Assembly (NCBI GenBank): GCA_016185145.1
Contig: JACPOB010000081.1
Location: forward strand, 40,668-104,667
DNA length: 64,000 nt
From: Rhodospirillales bacterium
GTDB lineage: Bacteria; Pseudomonadota; Alphaproteobacteria; Reyranellales; Reyranellaceae
Direction: 5' to 3'
Below the pieces are notes generated by a model that saw only the letters and a list, made by a program, of their open reading frames with translations, was not told the origin of the DNA and made no database searches. Below are positions 15,795-24,988 of this stretch, one piece after another (within the stretch, counting starts at the first letter, position 1; every line of letters starts with the position of its first letter). The translations under genes and the position numbers were made by a program.

Positions 15795-16157
15795 ATGCTG
15801 CGTCCTCTCGACCCCGCGTTTCCGATCGATCGCCAGCTCGCCCTCGATGCGTCTCCCGTCGTGCTGGTGAACGTCTTCACTCTCGACAAGGCCGACGAGC
15901 CGGCCTTCCTGCAGGCCTGGCAGGGCGACGCGGCGATCATGAAGCGCCAGCCGGGCTTCATCTCGACCCAGCTTCACCGCGCGATCGGCGAGAGCCCGAC
16001 CTATCTGAACTACGCCGTCTGGGAATCGACCGCCGACTTCCGCGCCGCCTTCGCCAATCCGGAGTTCCACGCGAAGCTTTCAGCGTATCCGGCCTCGGCC
16101 GTCGCCTCGCCGCATCTGTTCCAGAAGGTGGCGGTGCCCGGCATCTGCGTGGCTTAG
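15795..16157 (+). CDS. Antibiotic biosynthesis monooxygenase (ABM)-domain protein
   Basis: A 120-residue dimeric alpha/beta-barrel type protein. The ABM pattern is VVLVNVFTLDKADEPAFLQAW, MKRQPGFISTQLHRA and YLNYAVWESTADFRAAF. Members include quinol monooxygenases and heme-degrading enzymes, and many have unknown substrates. GGAG lies nine bases before the ATG. The promoter overlaps the twin MarR operators, which implies MarR control and perhaps a role with phenolic or quinone stress. Confidence 0.85.
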   Translation: MLRPLDPAFPIDRQLALDASPVVLVNVFTLDKADEPAFLQAWQGDAAIMKRQPGFISTQLHRAIGESPTYLNYAVWESTADFRAAFANPEFHAKLSAYPASAVASPHLFQKVAVPGICVA

Positions 16158-16305
16158 ACCATCGTGTCGCCATCCCGAGCGAAGCCCGCTGCATTGAGCG
16201 CGACCTTGCGTTTCTGATCATCCGCCATGCGGCCTCGTCGGCGCTTTCCTGAACCAGGTATCCCTTCAGGTATGCGCGCAGAGGAGTCGAGAGCGCCCTG
16301 ATCAT
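16154..16305 (-). pseudogene. Truncated copy of the mini-ORF plus start of the 411-residue orphan gene
   Basis: Directly after a leader on this strand lies an ATG (16305) opening ALSTPLRAYLKGYL, similar to AFSTAVCAYLKQCK of the mini-ORF at 26315-26410. An ATG at 16228 then encodes MADDQKRKVALNAAGFA, similar to MAVDRKRAIALKAVDA, the start of the orphan protein at 24989-26224. The second frame stops after 24 residues. So this is a deleted remnant of a second copy of that locus. Confidence 0.55.
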
Positions 16306-16391
16306 CGCTTATCTTGCTTGCGGTACCGCCCACGTACCACGACGACGAAGGCCCGGTTCCCACACCCCATATCCACTCCCGCCGGGCCTTC
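16306..16391 (-). promoter_or_regulatory. Conserved two-hairpin leader, copy 1 (also a possible terminator on the + strand)
   Basis: On the minus strand a long hairpin (arms GAAGGCCCGG 16347-16356 and CCGGGCCTTC 16382-16391) is followed by TCGTCGTCGTGGTACGTGGG and a second small GGTAC/GTACC hairpin. Copy 2 at 26411-26496 keeps the loop, the linker and the second hairpin as well as the arms. On the plus strand the long hairpin is followed by TTTT and could end the monooxygenase transcript. Confidence 0.6.
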
Positions 16392-16664
16392 TTTTCGTCC
16401 GCGCGAAGGTGGACGGAACGCTCCGCCAACACGCGCATCTGCGGCCAGAGTTGCGTGGGCGCAGCCAGATTGCTGTTGGCGATCACCGTACGTCGCGACT
16501 ACGTGGCATCCTTTGCTTCGTGTCGCCCTGGGGTGTCGCTGCAGTGGAATCCGCTGGCGACGAGGCGGACGCCCGATGAGCGGCGGCGCGCGGAAGCGCT
16601 GGGTCGCCGCAGGCCGGTCGGGCACTAAGCTCGCCTCGCTACAGTCTGATGAGTTAAGCTCGAT
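16392..16664. other. Gene-free stretch
   Basis: Between the leader copy and the hairpin repeat at 16665 I see no gene, promoter or repeat that I can support. Open frames here are short and carry no family pattern. Confidence 0.5.
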
Positions 16665-16790
16665 TCGTCGTCCCGACCGGAGCGCAAAGCGCGAAGCGGA
16701 GGGACCTTCTTGCCACGATAGGCTGTCTATTCGTTGAAAGAAGGTCCCTCCACTACGCCTCGCTGCGCTCGGCTCCGGTCGGGACGACGA
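16665..16790. repeat. GTCGTCCCGACCGGAGC hairpin repeat (family B, copy 1)
   Basis: 19-base perfect arms (16665-16683 and 16772-16790) enclose an inner pair GGAGGGACCTTCTT / AAGAAGGTCCCTCC. Relatives lie at 36579-36699 and, shortened, 55748-55792. Confidence 0.75.
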
Positions 16791-16833
16791 TCGACCTAGA
16801 TCATCATGCTGGCGTATGGCGAGGGGGAGACGG

Positions 16834-18444
16834 ATGGCGAAATCAGCTCGGCGGAAGCATCTCGGCGTGGAGGACGCTTCGCTCGTCGATGTGATCGAAG
16901 CCCTGAGCGCGGGAACGGTCACGGCGAGCGCGCTCGCCCGTGCGTACCTGGCGCGCATCAAGGCCTACGACCGCGTCAAGAACGACAGGGGGCCGCGCCT
17001 CAACTCCGTACGCGAGGTCAATCCCGATGCATTGAAGATCGCAGCGCGCCTCGACGGCGTAAAGCCGTCGGCACGGCTGCCACTGGCCGGGGTGCCGATC
17101 CTGGTGAAAGACAACATCGCCACCGGCGACAGGCAGCACACGACCGCGGGCTCTCTGGCGCTGGCAAGTGCGCGTGCCCGGGACGACGCGCCGGTCGTGA
17201 AGCGGCTGCGCGCGGCAGGGGCGGTGATCCTCGGCAAGGCGAACCTCACCGAGTTCGCCAACATCCTCGCGGTCGACATGCCCGCGGGCTACAGCTCGCT
17301 GGGAGGGCAGGTGAGGAATCCCTACTCGCCCAAGCTGGTCGACGAGCGCGGCATTCCCGTCGTGCTGCCGGGCGGCTCGAGCGGAGGCTCCGCCGTCGCC
17401 GTCGCGGCCGGCCTGTGCGCGGCGGCGATCGGCACCGAGACCTCGGGCTCGCTGCTCAGCCCGGCGACGCAGAACGGCCTTGTCACCGTGAAGCCCACGG
17501 TCGGGCTGATCAGCCGCGCCGGCATCCTGCCGATCTCGCACAGCCAGGACACCGCCGGGCCCCTGACGCGCACGGTGCGCGATGCGGCGATCCTGCTGAA
17601 CGTGCTGGCGGCGCGCGATCCGCTCGATCCGGCGACCCGGCCGATGAAGCGGCCGAAGGACTACACCGCGGGCCTCGACAAGGACGGCCTCAAGGGCGCC
17701 CGCATCGGCGTGCCGAGCGATCCCGACGATCCGCTGAACGACGCCTATTTCGGCAAGCTGTCGCCGCAATCGCGGAAGGTGATGGAGAAGGCCCTGAAAG
17801 TCCTGGCCGACTGCGGCGCCGTCCTCGTTCGCGCCAGCCTCCCGACCGCGGGCTGGATCGGCGGGCCCGGCACGACCATGAACGTGCTGAACTGCAATCC
17901 GCTCAGCCGCAACAAGGGCAATCTCGCGACGCCGCCGATCGTGTTCGTCTACGAGCTCAAGCGCGATCTCAATCTCTATCTGCGCGACTGGGCAATCGGC
18001 ACGAAGATCAGGACCATGGCCGACATCGTCGCCTTCAACGCGCGCAACGCGAAGAAGGCGTTGCGCTTCGGCCAGGATCTCTTCCTCGCCGCCGAGGCCA
18101 CCCGCGGCGACCTGTCGGAGCTGGAATACCGCTCGGCGCGGGCCATGGACCTTTTGGCCGCCAAGGAGCGCGGGCTCGATGCCTATATGAGCCGGCACAA
18201 GCTCGACGCCATTGTGTTTCCGGGCGCGTCGGGCTGCGCCATCGCGGCCAAGCCGGGCTATCCCAGCGTGCAGGTCCCGGCGGGTTTCACGAGCGGCGTC
18301 GGTGACCGGAAGACGCCGAACTTTCCGCTCGGCCTCACTTTCACCGGCCGCGCCTGGAGCGAGGCGACGCTGCTGCGGCTGGCCTACGCCTACGAGCAGG
18401 CCTCGACCATGCGCCGTCCGCCGCCTGGGCTGCCGGCGCTATGA
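16834..18444 (+). CDS. Amidase-signature family protein
   Basis: A 536-residue enzyme with the complete Ser-cisSer-Lys triad of the amidase signature family: Lys in [12 protein letters not shown] (about residue 89), the Gly/Ser stretch [15 protein letters not shown] (about 180-194) and the nucleophilic Ser region [12 protein letters not shown] (about 202-213). It cleaves an amide bond in an unknown substrate. The ATG at 16834 has GGGGAGA upstream and is preferred over an ATG 18 bases earlier. No signal peptide. It converges with, and overlaps by six bases, the molybdenum hydroxylase operon. Confidence 0.9.
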   Translation: MAKSARRKHLGVEDASLVDVIEALSAGTVTASALARAYLARIKAYDRVKNDRGPRLNSVREVNPDALKIAARLDGVKPSARLPLAGVPILVKDNIATGDRQHTTAGSLALASARARDDAPVVKRLRAAGAVILGKANLTEFANILAVDMPAGYSSLGGQVRNPYSPKLVDERGIPVVLPGGSSGGSAVAVAAGLCAAAIGTETSGSLLSPATQNGLVTVKPTVGLISRAGILPISHSQDTAGPLTRTVRDAAILLNVLAARDPLDPATRPMKRPKDYTAGLDKDGLKGARIGVPSDPDDPLNDAYFGKLSPQSRKVMEKALKVLADCGAVLVRASLPTAGWIGGPGTTMNVLNCNPLSRNKGNLATPPIVFVYELKRDLNLYLRDWAIGTKIRTMADIVAFNARNAKKALRFGQDLFLAAEATRGDLSELEYRSARAMDLLAAKERGLDAYMSRHKLDAIVFPGASGCAIAAKPGYPSVQVPAGFTSGVGDRKTPNFPLGLTFTGRAWSEATLLRLAYAYEQASTMRRPPPGLPAL

Positions 18445-20745
18445 CAAGAGCTTGTCGAGCGTGATCGGCAAATCGCGCACGCGTCTGCCTGTGGCGTTGA
18501 ACACTGCGTTGGCGATGGCCGCCGCGGTGCCGGTGATGCCGATCTCACCGATGCCGCGCGCACCGAGCGGCGCCTGCGGGTCGGGGATGTCGGTCCACAT
18601 CACCTCGATCTCGGGCACGTCGAGATGCACCGGCACGTGATACTCGGCCAGGCTCGGGTTCATGACCCGGCCGTTGCGCGGATCGAGCAGCGTCTCCTCG
18701 GAGAGCGCCAGACCCATGCCCATGATGATGCCGCCGCGGAACTGGCTGGCCGCCGTCTTGGGGTTCAGGATGCGCCCGCAGTCGAACGAGCCGAGCAGCC
18801 GCCGCACCCGTACTTCGCCGGTCACGGCGTTGACGCCAACCTCGGCGTACTGCGCGCCGGTGGAGTGCATGGAGTACTTCATCTGCTCCATCGGCAACGA
18901 GCCGCTTTCCTCGGCTTCGACGAAGTCGCGTTGCGCGCGCCTCAGGATCGAGGCGTAGCTCTCGTGCCGTGACGGATCCCTGGCCTGCGCCAGCCCGCCG
19001 TCGCGCGCCACGATCTCGCTGATCCTGAGCCCGCCAAGCGGGCTGTCGTTGCCGGCGAGCTTCAGCACCCGGGCCAGCAGCGCGTCGGCCGCCGCCGTCA
19101 CCGCGGCGATGGTGCCCGCGGTCTGCGACGAGCCGCCCGCCATCGCCCCGGGCGGCAGGAGGCTGTCGCCGTACTCGAACGACACTTGCTCCAGCGGCAT
19201 GCCCAGCCGGTCGGCGGCGTGCTGGGCCTGCACCGTGGCGGTGCCCATGCCCATCTCGTGGCCCGCCGTCGACACCGTGACTCGGCCATCGGAGTCGAGA
19301 CGGAGCCGCGCCTTGACGCCGGGCATGCGGTAGTAGGGATAGGTCGCGGTGGCGACACCCATGCCCAAAAGCCATTCGCCGTCGCGCCGGCGGCCGGGCA
19401 CCGGGTCGCGCCTCTGCCAGCCGAAGCGCGCCGCGCCGTCGGCATAGGCCTTCACCAGATGGCGCGACGAGTGCGGCGAGTTGGTCGTCGGATCGCGCGC
19501 GGGCTCCCAGCGCCGCCGGAGCTCGATGGGATCGATCGCCATCGCGTGCGCCAGCTCGTCGACGGCGCTCTCCAGCGCGAAAGTGCCGACTGATTCGCCG
19601 GGGGCGCGCATCCAGGTGTTGGCCACCATGTCCATGTCGGCCACTGTCTGCTCCAGCCGCAGGGTCCGCGCGGCATAGAGGTGGCGCGCCGGGAAAGTGT
19701 ACTGCTCGGGACAGTTGTTGTGCGTCGTCATGGCGACGACGCCGGTGTGGATCAGGGCGTCGAGCCGGCCATCCCTGGCCGCGCCCAGCGCCACGCGCTG
19801 GCGGGTCGTCGTGCGGCCGCCGACCAGGCGATAGACTCCCTCGCGGCTCAGCACCAACCGCACCGGTCGGCGCGAGAGCTTCGCCGTGGCCGCGGCGAGG
19901 ATCTGATGGCTCCACAGCGTCTTGCCGCCGAAGCCGCCGCCGACGAACGGCGACAGCACGCGCACCTGGTCGGCCTCGAGATCGAACACCTTGGCGAGCG
20001 TGCCGGCCGTGCCGGTGATCATCTGCGTGGCGTCGTGCACCACCAATGTCCCGCCCTCCCACAGCGCGGTCGCGGCGTGCAGCTCGAGTGCATTGTGGTT
20101 CAGGAACGGCGTCGTGTAGGTCGCATCGACGCGATGCGCGGCAGCCGCCAGCGCCTTCTCGGCGTCGCCGGTCTCGACGATCGAGGGCTCGCCGATCACC
20201 GCGCCGGGATTGCGCGCCTGGCACGCGGCCACGGTGAAGTCGGTGACGGCCGGCCGCGCCTCGCAGGTCAGCGACACCAGGCCGGCCGCATGCTCGGCCT
20301 GCTCCCATGTCTCGGCCAGCACGACGGCCACGGCCTCGCCGTTCCAGTGGATGGAATCGTCCTGCATGATGGGCAAATCGCTGCCGGCCACGCCGTCGCC
20401 CTCGCCGAACGCTTCGGGCGCCTTCATCCGCGGCGCGTTGCGATGGGTCATCACCAGGGCGACACCGGGTGCGGCCTCGGCCGCGCTCGTGTCGAGCGAC
20501 GCGATGCGGCCGCGCGCGATGGTCGAATGCACGACGGCGGCGTGCAGCAATCCCGCCAGCGGAACCTCGGCGGCAAAACGCGCCTGCCCGCGCACCTTCA
20601 GCACGCCGTCGAGCCGCGACACCGGCTCACCGATATGGCCGTGCTGCCCCCGGCGGATTCCTGGAGGAGCCTCGGGCCGTGTGCCGGGCACCAGGGCATC
20701 GGGGACGTGGCGCAGCACCGTGCGCAGGATTCCGGTCATGCTCAT
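18439..20745 (-). CDS. Molybdenum hydroxylase large (Mo-cofactor) subunit, PaoC/YagR-like
   Basis: A 768-residue catalytic subunit of the xanthine dehydrogenase/aldehyde oxidase family. It shows GEPVSRLDGVLKVRGQARF at the start, the VGGGFGGKTLW cofactor segment, the conserved STAGHEMGMGTATVQAQ stretch and the ARGIGEIGITGTAAAIANAV segment with the active-site Glu near the C-terminus. It hydroxylates aldehydes or N-heterocycles. The ATG at 20745 overlaps the stop of the FAD subunit (ATGA), so the gene is translationally coupled and last in a three-gene operon. Confidence 0.92.
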   Translation of the reverse strand: MSMTGILRTVLRHVPDALVPGTRPEAPPGIRRGQHGHIGEPVSRLDGVLKVRGQARFAAEVPLAGLLHAAVVHSTIARGRIASLDTSAAEAAPGVALVMTHRNAPRMKAPEAFGEGDGVAGSDLPIMQDDSIHWNGEAVAVVLAETWEQAEHAAGLVSLTCEARPAVTDFTVAACQARNPGAVIGEPSIVETGDAEKALAAAAHRVDATYTTPFLNHNALELHAATALWEGGTLVVHDATQMITGTAGTLAKVFDLEADQVRVLSPFVGGGFGGKTLWSHQILAAATAKLSRRPVRLVLSREGVYRLVGGRTTTRQRVALGAARDGRLDALIHTGVVAMTTHNNCPEQYTFPARHLYAARTLRLEQTVADMDMVANTWMRAPGESVGTFALESAVDELAHAMAIDPIELRRRWEPARDPTTNSPHSSRHLVKAYADGAARFGWQRRDPVPGRRRDGEWLLGMGVATATYPYYRMPGVKARLRLDSDGRVTVSTAGHEMGMGTATVQAQHAADRLGMPLEQVSFEYGDSLLPPGAMAGGSSQTAGTIAAVTAAADALLARVLKLAGNDSPLGGLRISEIVARDGGLAQARDPSRHESYASILRRAQRDFVEAEESGSLPMEQMKYSMHSTGAQYAEVGVNAVTGEVRVRRLLGSFDCGRILNPKTAASQFRGGIIMGMGLALSEETLLDPRNGRVMNPSLAEYHVPVHLDVPEIEVMWTDIPDPQAPLGARGIGEIGITGTAAAIANAVFNATGRRVRDLPITLDKLLS

Positions 20746-21725
20746 GCGCGACCTCCGAGTTGGGTGAGGACCGCAACGATCGTGCGCTTCGCCAGTTCGA
20801 CCTTGAAGCCGTTGTCGCGCAGGACATGGGCTGAAGCCAACTCGCCCTCCGAAGCGTGACGAAACACCTCCTCCGACGGCTGTCTGCCGCGGAGGAGGGT
20901 TTCCGCGGCTCGCGCGCGCCACGGCTTAAGGGCGACACCGCCCAGCGCTACCCGCACGTCCCGGATCATCCCGTCATCGCCGACCTCCAGCGCTGCCGCG
21001 ACCGAGACCAGCGCAAAGGCATAGCTCGACCGGTCGCGCACCTTGCGATAGGTCGAGCGCCGCGCCACCACCAGCGGCGGCAGCTCGACCGCCACGATCA
21101 GCTCGCCGGGCCGGAGTTCGGTCTCGCGGTCGGGCGTGTCGCCGGGCAGGCGATGCAGTTCCTCGAGGGGCAGGGTGCGCGCGCCCTCGGGGCCGTCGAG
21201 ATGCACCGTCGCATCCAGCGCGACCAATGCCACGCACATGTCCGATGGATGTGTCGCCACGCAGGCCGGGGAGGCGCCCAGGATCGCATGCATGCGATTG
21301 AAACCATCGATCGCATCGCAGCCCGCGCCCGGGTCGCGCTTGTTGCAGCGCGCGGCGTCGTCGTAGAAGTAGAGGCAACGCGTACGCTGCATCAGGTTGC
21401 CGCCGACGGTCGCCATGTTGCGGATCTGCGCCGACGCCCCGGCCACGATGGCGCGCGTCAGCATCGGATAGCGGGTGCGCACGCGGTGGTCCGCCGCCAG
21501 CGCGGTATTGCTGGTTGCCGCGCCGATGCGCAGGCCGCCGTCGGCGCGCTCGATGATGGTGCGCTCGAGGCCGGTCACGTCGACGAGCGAGGAGGGTCGC
21601 TCGATGCCCTCGCGCATCAGGTCGACCAGGTTGGTGCCGCCGCCCAGATACTTGGCGCCGGCCTGGGCGACGTCGCGGATCGCCGCGGCCGGATCGCCGG
21701 CGCGGCTGTAGGTGAAGGGGATCAT
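20742..21725 (-). CDS. Molybdenum hydroxylase FAD subunit, PaoB/YagS-like
   Basis: A 327-residue medium subunit of the CO dehydrogenase/xanthine dehydrogenase FAD-binding type: KYLGGGTNLVDLMREGIERP (FAD site), ATVGGNLMQRTRCLYFYDD, and the Cys-rich insertion RCNKRDPGAGCDAIDG. That insertion is typical of PaoB/YagS, where it holds an additional [4Fe-4S] cluster. Start and stop overlap the neighbouring genes by four bases each (ATGA), so the three subunits are made in step. Confidence 0.92.
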   Translation of the reverse strand: MIPFTYSRAGDPAAAIRDVAQAGAKYLGGGTNLVDLMREGIERPSSLVDVTGLERTIIERADGGLRIGAATSNTALAADHRVRTRYPMLTRAIVAGASAQIRNMATVGGNLMQRTRCLYFYDDAARCNKRDPGAGCDAIDGFNRMHAILGASPACVATHPSDMCVALVALDATVHLDGPEGARTLPLEELHRLPGDTPDRETELRPGELIVAVELPPLVVARRSTYRKVRDRSSYAFALVSVAAALEVGDDGMIRDVRVALGGVALKPWRARAAETLLRGRQPSEEVFRHASEGELASAHVLRDNGFKVELAKRTIVAVLTQLGGRA

Positions 21726-22258
21726 GCCGCCCTCCCTTGCCGTATGTGCGCGTCGCGCACCTCCTCGCCGAAGGTCTCGGCGATCGCCGCCGCGATGCCG
21801 TTGTAGGCACCGCAGCGGCAAAGGTTGCCGCTCATGCGTTCGCGCAGTTCGTCGCGGCTGAGCGCGATGTCCTCGGCGGCGAGGTCTTCGGTGACATGGC
21901 TCGGCACTCCGCGCTCCAGCTCGGCCGCCATGGCGATCGCCGAGCAGAGCTGACCCGGCGTGCAATAGCCGCACTGGAACCCGTCATGCGCCACGAACGC
22001 AGCCTGCAGATGGTGCAACCTGTCGCCGTCCGCCAGGCCCTCGACGGTGACGATCTCGCGCCCCTGGTACTGCACCGCCAGCGCCAGGCAGGCGTTGATG
22101 CGCTCGCCGTCGACCAGCACCGTGCAGGCGCCGCAGGCGCCCTGGTTGCAGCCTTTCTTGGAGCCGGTGAGCTCCAGGTGATCGCGCAGCAGGTCGAGAA
22201 GGGAAGTGCGCAGGTCGACGTCGACGGCGACCGCGCGGCCGTTGATCCGGAAATCCAT
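21722..22258 (-). CDS. Molybdenum hydroxylase 2Fe-2S subunit, PaoA/YagT-like
   Basis: A 178-residue small subunit with two [2Fe-2S] clusters: the ferredoxin-type GCNQGACGACTVLVDG (about residues 38-53) and the helical-domain motifs GFQCGYCTPGQ and GNLCRCGAYNGI. E. coli YagT carries a Tat signal, but no such leader follows the ATG at 22258, which has AGGAGCG upstream, so this enzyme is probably cytoplasmic. It is the first gene of the three-subunit operon. Confidence 0.92.
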   Translation of the reverse strand: MDFRINGRAVAVDVDLRTSLLDLLRDHLELTGSKKGCNQGACGACTVLVDGERINACLALAVQYQGREIVTVEGLADGDRLHHLQAAFVAHDGFQCGYCTPGQLCSAIAMAAELERGVPSHVTEDLAAEDIALSRDELRERMSGNLCRCGAYNGIAAAIAETFGEEVRDAHIRQGRAA

Positions 22259-22451
22259 GGGAACGCTCCTGTCGAAGGCGAACGACCGACCTTGCGGGAA
22301 CGTTCCCCGAGAACTCTGGAGCGGCCGCGAGGGCCGGCCGACGGCCCGCACGGTGTCTCGATCAAGCCTCCCGGCAATCCGGCCAATGACACTGCTGCGC
22401 CGCCGCGGCTAATGGTGCGCCGCGGTCGCTTTGGACCGAGTGGAGGTTAGT

Positions 22452-22907
22452 ATGAGAACGACGGTCCTGTTGGCGACTCTTGCGCTGTTTGCCGTACCCG
22501 CCATCGCTGCCGACGACCATCACGGGGTCGTGCAGCCCGACGGCCTGAAGTGGGCTCAGCCGGCCGCCTACGCGCCGGGCGCACAGCTCGCCGTGGTCAA
22601 GGGCGATCCGACCAAGGAGGGTCAGTACGTCGTCCGCCTGAAAGTGCCGGCCGGTTACCAGATCGCGGCGCACACGCACCCCAACGACGAGAACGTCACC
22701 GTCCTGTCCGGAAGCTTCAACATCGGCACTGGCGACAAGCTCGACAAGACGAAGGGCGAGTCCGTGAAGGCGGGCGGCTATTCCTTCGTGGCGAAGGGCA
22801 TGACCCACTATGCGTGGTTCACCGAGGAGACGGTCCTGCAGTTGCACGGCACCGGGCCGCAGGGAATCACCTACGTCAATCCGGCGGACGATCCGCGGAA
22901 GAAGTAG
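22452..22907 (+). CDS. Secreted cupin-domain protein
   Basis: A 151-residue protein with a signal peptide (RTTVLLATLALFAVPAIAADD) and a single cupin barrel. The metal motif is IAAHTHPNDENVTVLSGSF (H-x-H-x-E pattern, about residues 73-91), and the second motif has GMTHYAWF with its histidine. The substrate is unknown. The ATG at 22452 has GGAGG upstream and gives the signal peptide at the start. It is divergent from the molybdenum hydroxylase operon and may share its control region. Confidence 0.85.
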   Translation: MRTTVLLATLALFAVPAIAADDHHGVVQPDGLKWAQPAAYAPGAQLAVVKGDPTKEGQYVVRLKVPAGYQIAAHTHPNDENVTVLSGSFNIGTGDKLDKTKGESVKAGGYSFVAKGMTHYAWFTEETVLQLHGTGPQGITYVNPADDPRKK

Positions 22908-22922
22908 TCGCTTGGGCCTCTC

Positions 22923-23026
22923 ATATTCCTCTCCCCCGACAGGGGGGAGGTTAGGTGAGGGGCTTCGAAGGCTACCTACCGCCTGCAACCCCCTCACCCA
23001 GCCTCTCCCCCTAGCGGGGGAGAGGA
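22923..23026. repeat. CTCTCC-type hairpin repeats (family C, two facing units)
   Basis: A unit CCTCTCCCCCGACAGGGGGG with trailing GGTTAGGTGAGGGG faces a mirrored unit (CCCCTCACC then CTCTCCCCCTAGCGGGGGAG). Together they fill the gap between the cupin gene and the convergent monooxygenase gene and could act as a two-way terminator. Confidence 0.6.
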
Positions 23027-23051
23027 GCATGAGGCCGGAGAGGAGGATGAG

Positions 23052-24302
23052 CTACCGAAACGCCGGGATGATGTGCTTGGCGAAGGTCTCCATCTGGCGC
23101 ATTTCCTCGTCGAGCGACATGAAGCCCTGGTCGAAGAACCAGCCGAACCATTCGAGCTCGCCCTCGTTGCCGATGCGGTGCAGCGTCTCGATCTCGCGCT
23201 TGACCTGGTCGGGTGTGCCCGCGAGCGCGTACTTGACCTTGCGCATGCGCTCCAGGGTCCACTCCGACGGCGGTAGCGGCGTGTAGGGATCGAACGGGTA
23301 CTTGGCCGCATCGTCCTGGGTACGGAACGCTTCCCAGAAGCCGAAGCCGCCGAAATAGTGGTTGAAGCCCGCGTAGTTGGAGCTTCGCAGCAGCTCGACG
23401 GCCTCGGCCTCCGTGCGGCCGAAATGGACGGCGCGGAAGGCGCCGACGCTCTCGCCGAGGCCGAGCTTGCGGCCGTTCTGGCCGGCGACCTCGCGATAGG
23501 TCCGACACAGGCGCTCGAAGTCCGGTGGATTGGAGACCAGGATCCACGGCACGATGTTGGACTGTGCCGTGTAACGGATGGTCGATTCGCTCACCGAGAA
23601 GGGCTGGAACAGGGGCGGGTGCGGCTGCTGGTAGGGCTTGGGCACGACGCAGATCTTGCGGATCACGCCCTTGTCGTCGACCTCGCCCGGTGCGCCGTAG
23701 GTGCGCGTCCACTCGTGCACCGGCCAGCGGGTGATGCCTTCCTTGTAGGGGAACGGCACCTTGTAGTACTCGCCGTCGTAGTCGAAGGCCTCTTCGGTCC
23801 AGGCCTTCTTGATGACCTTGAGCGTCTCCTCGTAGACCTTGCGGTTGTGGTTGTCGATCGACGAGCCGTCCATCGGCGCGCCGGTCACGTGGTACTGCTG
23901 GCCGAGCACGTTGACCCAGCGATCCTGATAGCCGCGCGCGAAGCCGGCATAGATGCGGCCCTTGGTGAGATGGTCGAGCACGGCGAGCTCTTCGGCGGCG
24001 CGCATGGGATCCCACGACGGCAGCACCAGCCCGAGCGGCGAGAACTTGATGCGCTTGGTGCGCGCGGCGAGGTCGGCGTAGAGCAGGAGCGGGGCGACCG
24101 ACGTCTCGTAGCCCTCGGAGTGGAAGTGATGCTCGGTGGTCGCCATCACGTCGAAGCCGACATCGTCGGCGAACTGGGCGAGCTTGCGCAGCTCGTCGAG
24201 CATCTGCTGGTAGCGTTCGTTGTTGCGTCCGATGGGGCGGAGCCGCTTGCGGTCTTCGAGCGTCCCGGGAACCGTGGGCAAAACGAAAAGCATGAACTTC
24301 AT
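23052..24302 (-). CDS. LLM-class flavin-dependent oxidoreductase (luciferase-like monooxygenase)
   Basis: A 416-residue protein of the bacterial luciferase fold: KFMLFVLPTVPG, DVGFDVMATTEHHF (the typical E-H-H-F), APLLLYADLAARTKRIKFS and LDHLTKGRIYAGFARGY near residues 110-126. Such enzymes use reduced flavin to oxygenate or reduce small substrates, and partners vary. The ATG at 24302 is preceded by a GGAGGAAG. A longer in-frame opening exists but is GC-rich filler. It stands alone between repeats and the amber-split gene. Confidence 0.88.
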   Translation of the reverse strand: MKFMLFVLPTVPGTLEDRKRLRPIGRNNERYQQMLDELRKLAQFADDVGFDVMATTEHHFHSEGYETSVAPLLLYADLAARTKRIKFSPLGLVLPSWDPMRAAEELAVLDHLTKGRIYAGFARGYQDRWVNVLGQQYHVTGAPMDGSSIDNHNRKVYEETLKVIKKAWTEEAFDYDGEYYKVPFPYKEGITRWPVHEWTRTYGAPGEVDDKGVIRKICVVPKPYQQPHPPLFQPFSVSESTIRYTAQSNIVPWILVSNPPDFERLCRTYREVAGQNGRKLGLGESVGAFRAVHFGRTEAEAVELLRSSNYAGFNHYFGGFGFWEAFRTQDDAAKYPFDPYTPLPPSEWTLERMRKVKYALAGTPDQVKREIETLHRIGNEGELEWFGWFFDQGFMSLDEEMRQMETFAKHIIPAFR

Positions 24303-24564
24303 CGCTTCCTCCTCTTGATCCCATTGTTTTGTCGAGGCGCAGCTTCGAACGACTTTTGCGCGGGCCGGCGCACGGTTGGCGCGGCGGGCGAAGCTGTAGG
24401 GCGAGCGTGATCCCCGCGCGGGCGCGGCGCAAGGGCGGCCGGCGCCGGCGGGCTCCTCGCCGGCGCATATGACATCGCAAAAAAATGCACGCGGGGCTGG
24501 GCCCGCGGCCCGTAGCTGCCGCCTCCGGTTCGGGGTATCGTTCGACATACCCGGGGGGCGGATC
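24303..24564. other. Divergent control region
   Basis: About 260 bases between the divergent monooxygenase and small secreted-protein genes. The part near 24330-24450 is extremely GC-rich with GGCGCCGGC-like runs. I see no clear operator. A GGGGGGCGG precedes the ATG at 24565. Confidence 0.35.
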
Positions 24565-24948
24565 ATGTACCGGTTTGTCGTGGCTTGCGCGGTTGCCTGC
24601 GTCACTCCCACTGGCGTGCTGCTCGCCCAGGCGGCGACGGACATCCAGGGGAACTGGGTGGCGAAGACGGACGAGTGCGGTGACCTCAACCTCAGGATCA
24701 CCGGTCAATCCCACTCCGGCGTCATCACCGGGACCATGGAATGCGTCAGGACCGGCTAGGCCTCGCGCTTCGGCCAGCAATTGATCGCCGGCAGGCAGCT
24801 GGCGGGCAAGTTCGACGGCACATATGTGAACATCGAAGGCCCGCAGTCGCTGACCAGCGTCAGGCTGGTGGACGGCAGCAAGCTGGTGGGGTTCGCCTAC
24901 GGTGGTCCCGGCTTGGGGACGACGCCCGTTGCTTTCCGGAAGCGATAG
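24565..24948 (+). pseudogene. Small secreted protein interrupted by an in-frame amber codon
   Basis: The frame opens with a signal peptide (YRFVVACAVACVTPTGVLLAQAA) and reads DIQGNWVAKTDECGDLNLRI, then meets TAG at 24757-24759 after 64 residues. The same frame continues with protein-like sequence (FGQQLIAGRQLAGKFDGTYV and SVRLVDGSKLVGFAYGG) to a second TAG at 24946. Uninterrupted it would be 127 residues. The first part looks like a small beta-rich secreted domain; I cannot name the family. Most likely a nonsense mutation; stop readthrough or a sequencing error are alternatives. Confidence 0.6.
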
Positions 24949-24988
24949 GGGGCCTGCTCAGGAGAGCGGAAGCCGCTGGGATCGTGAT

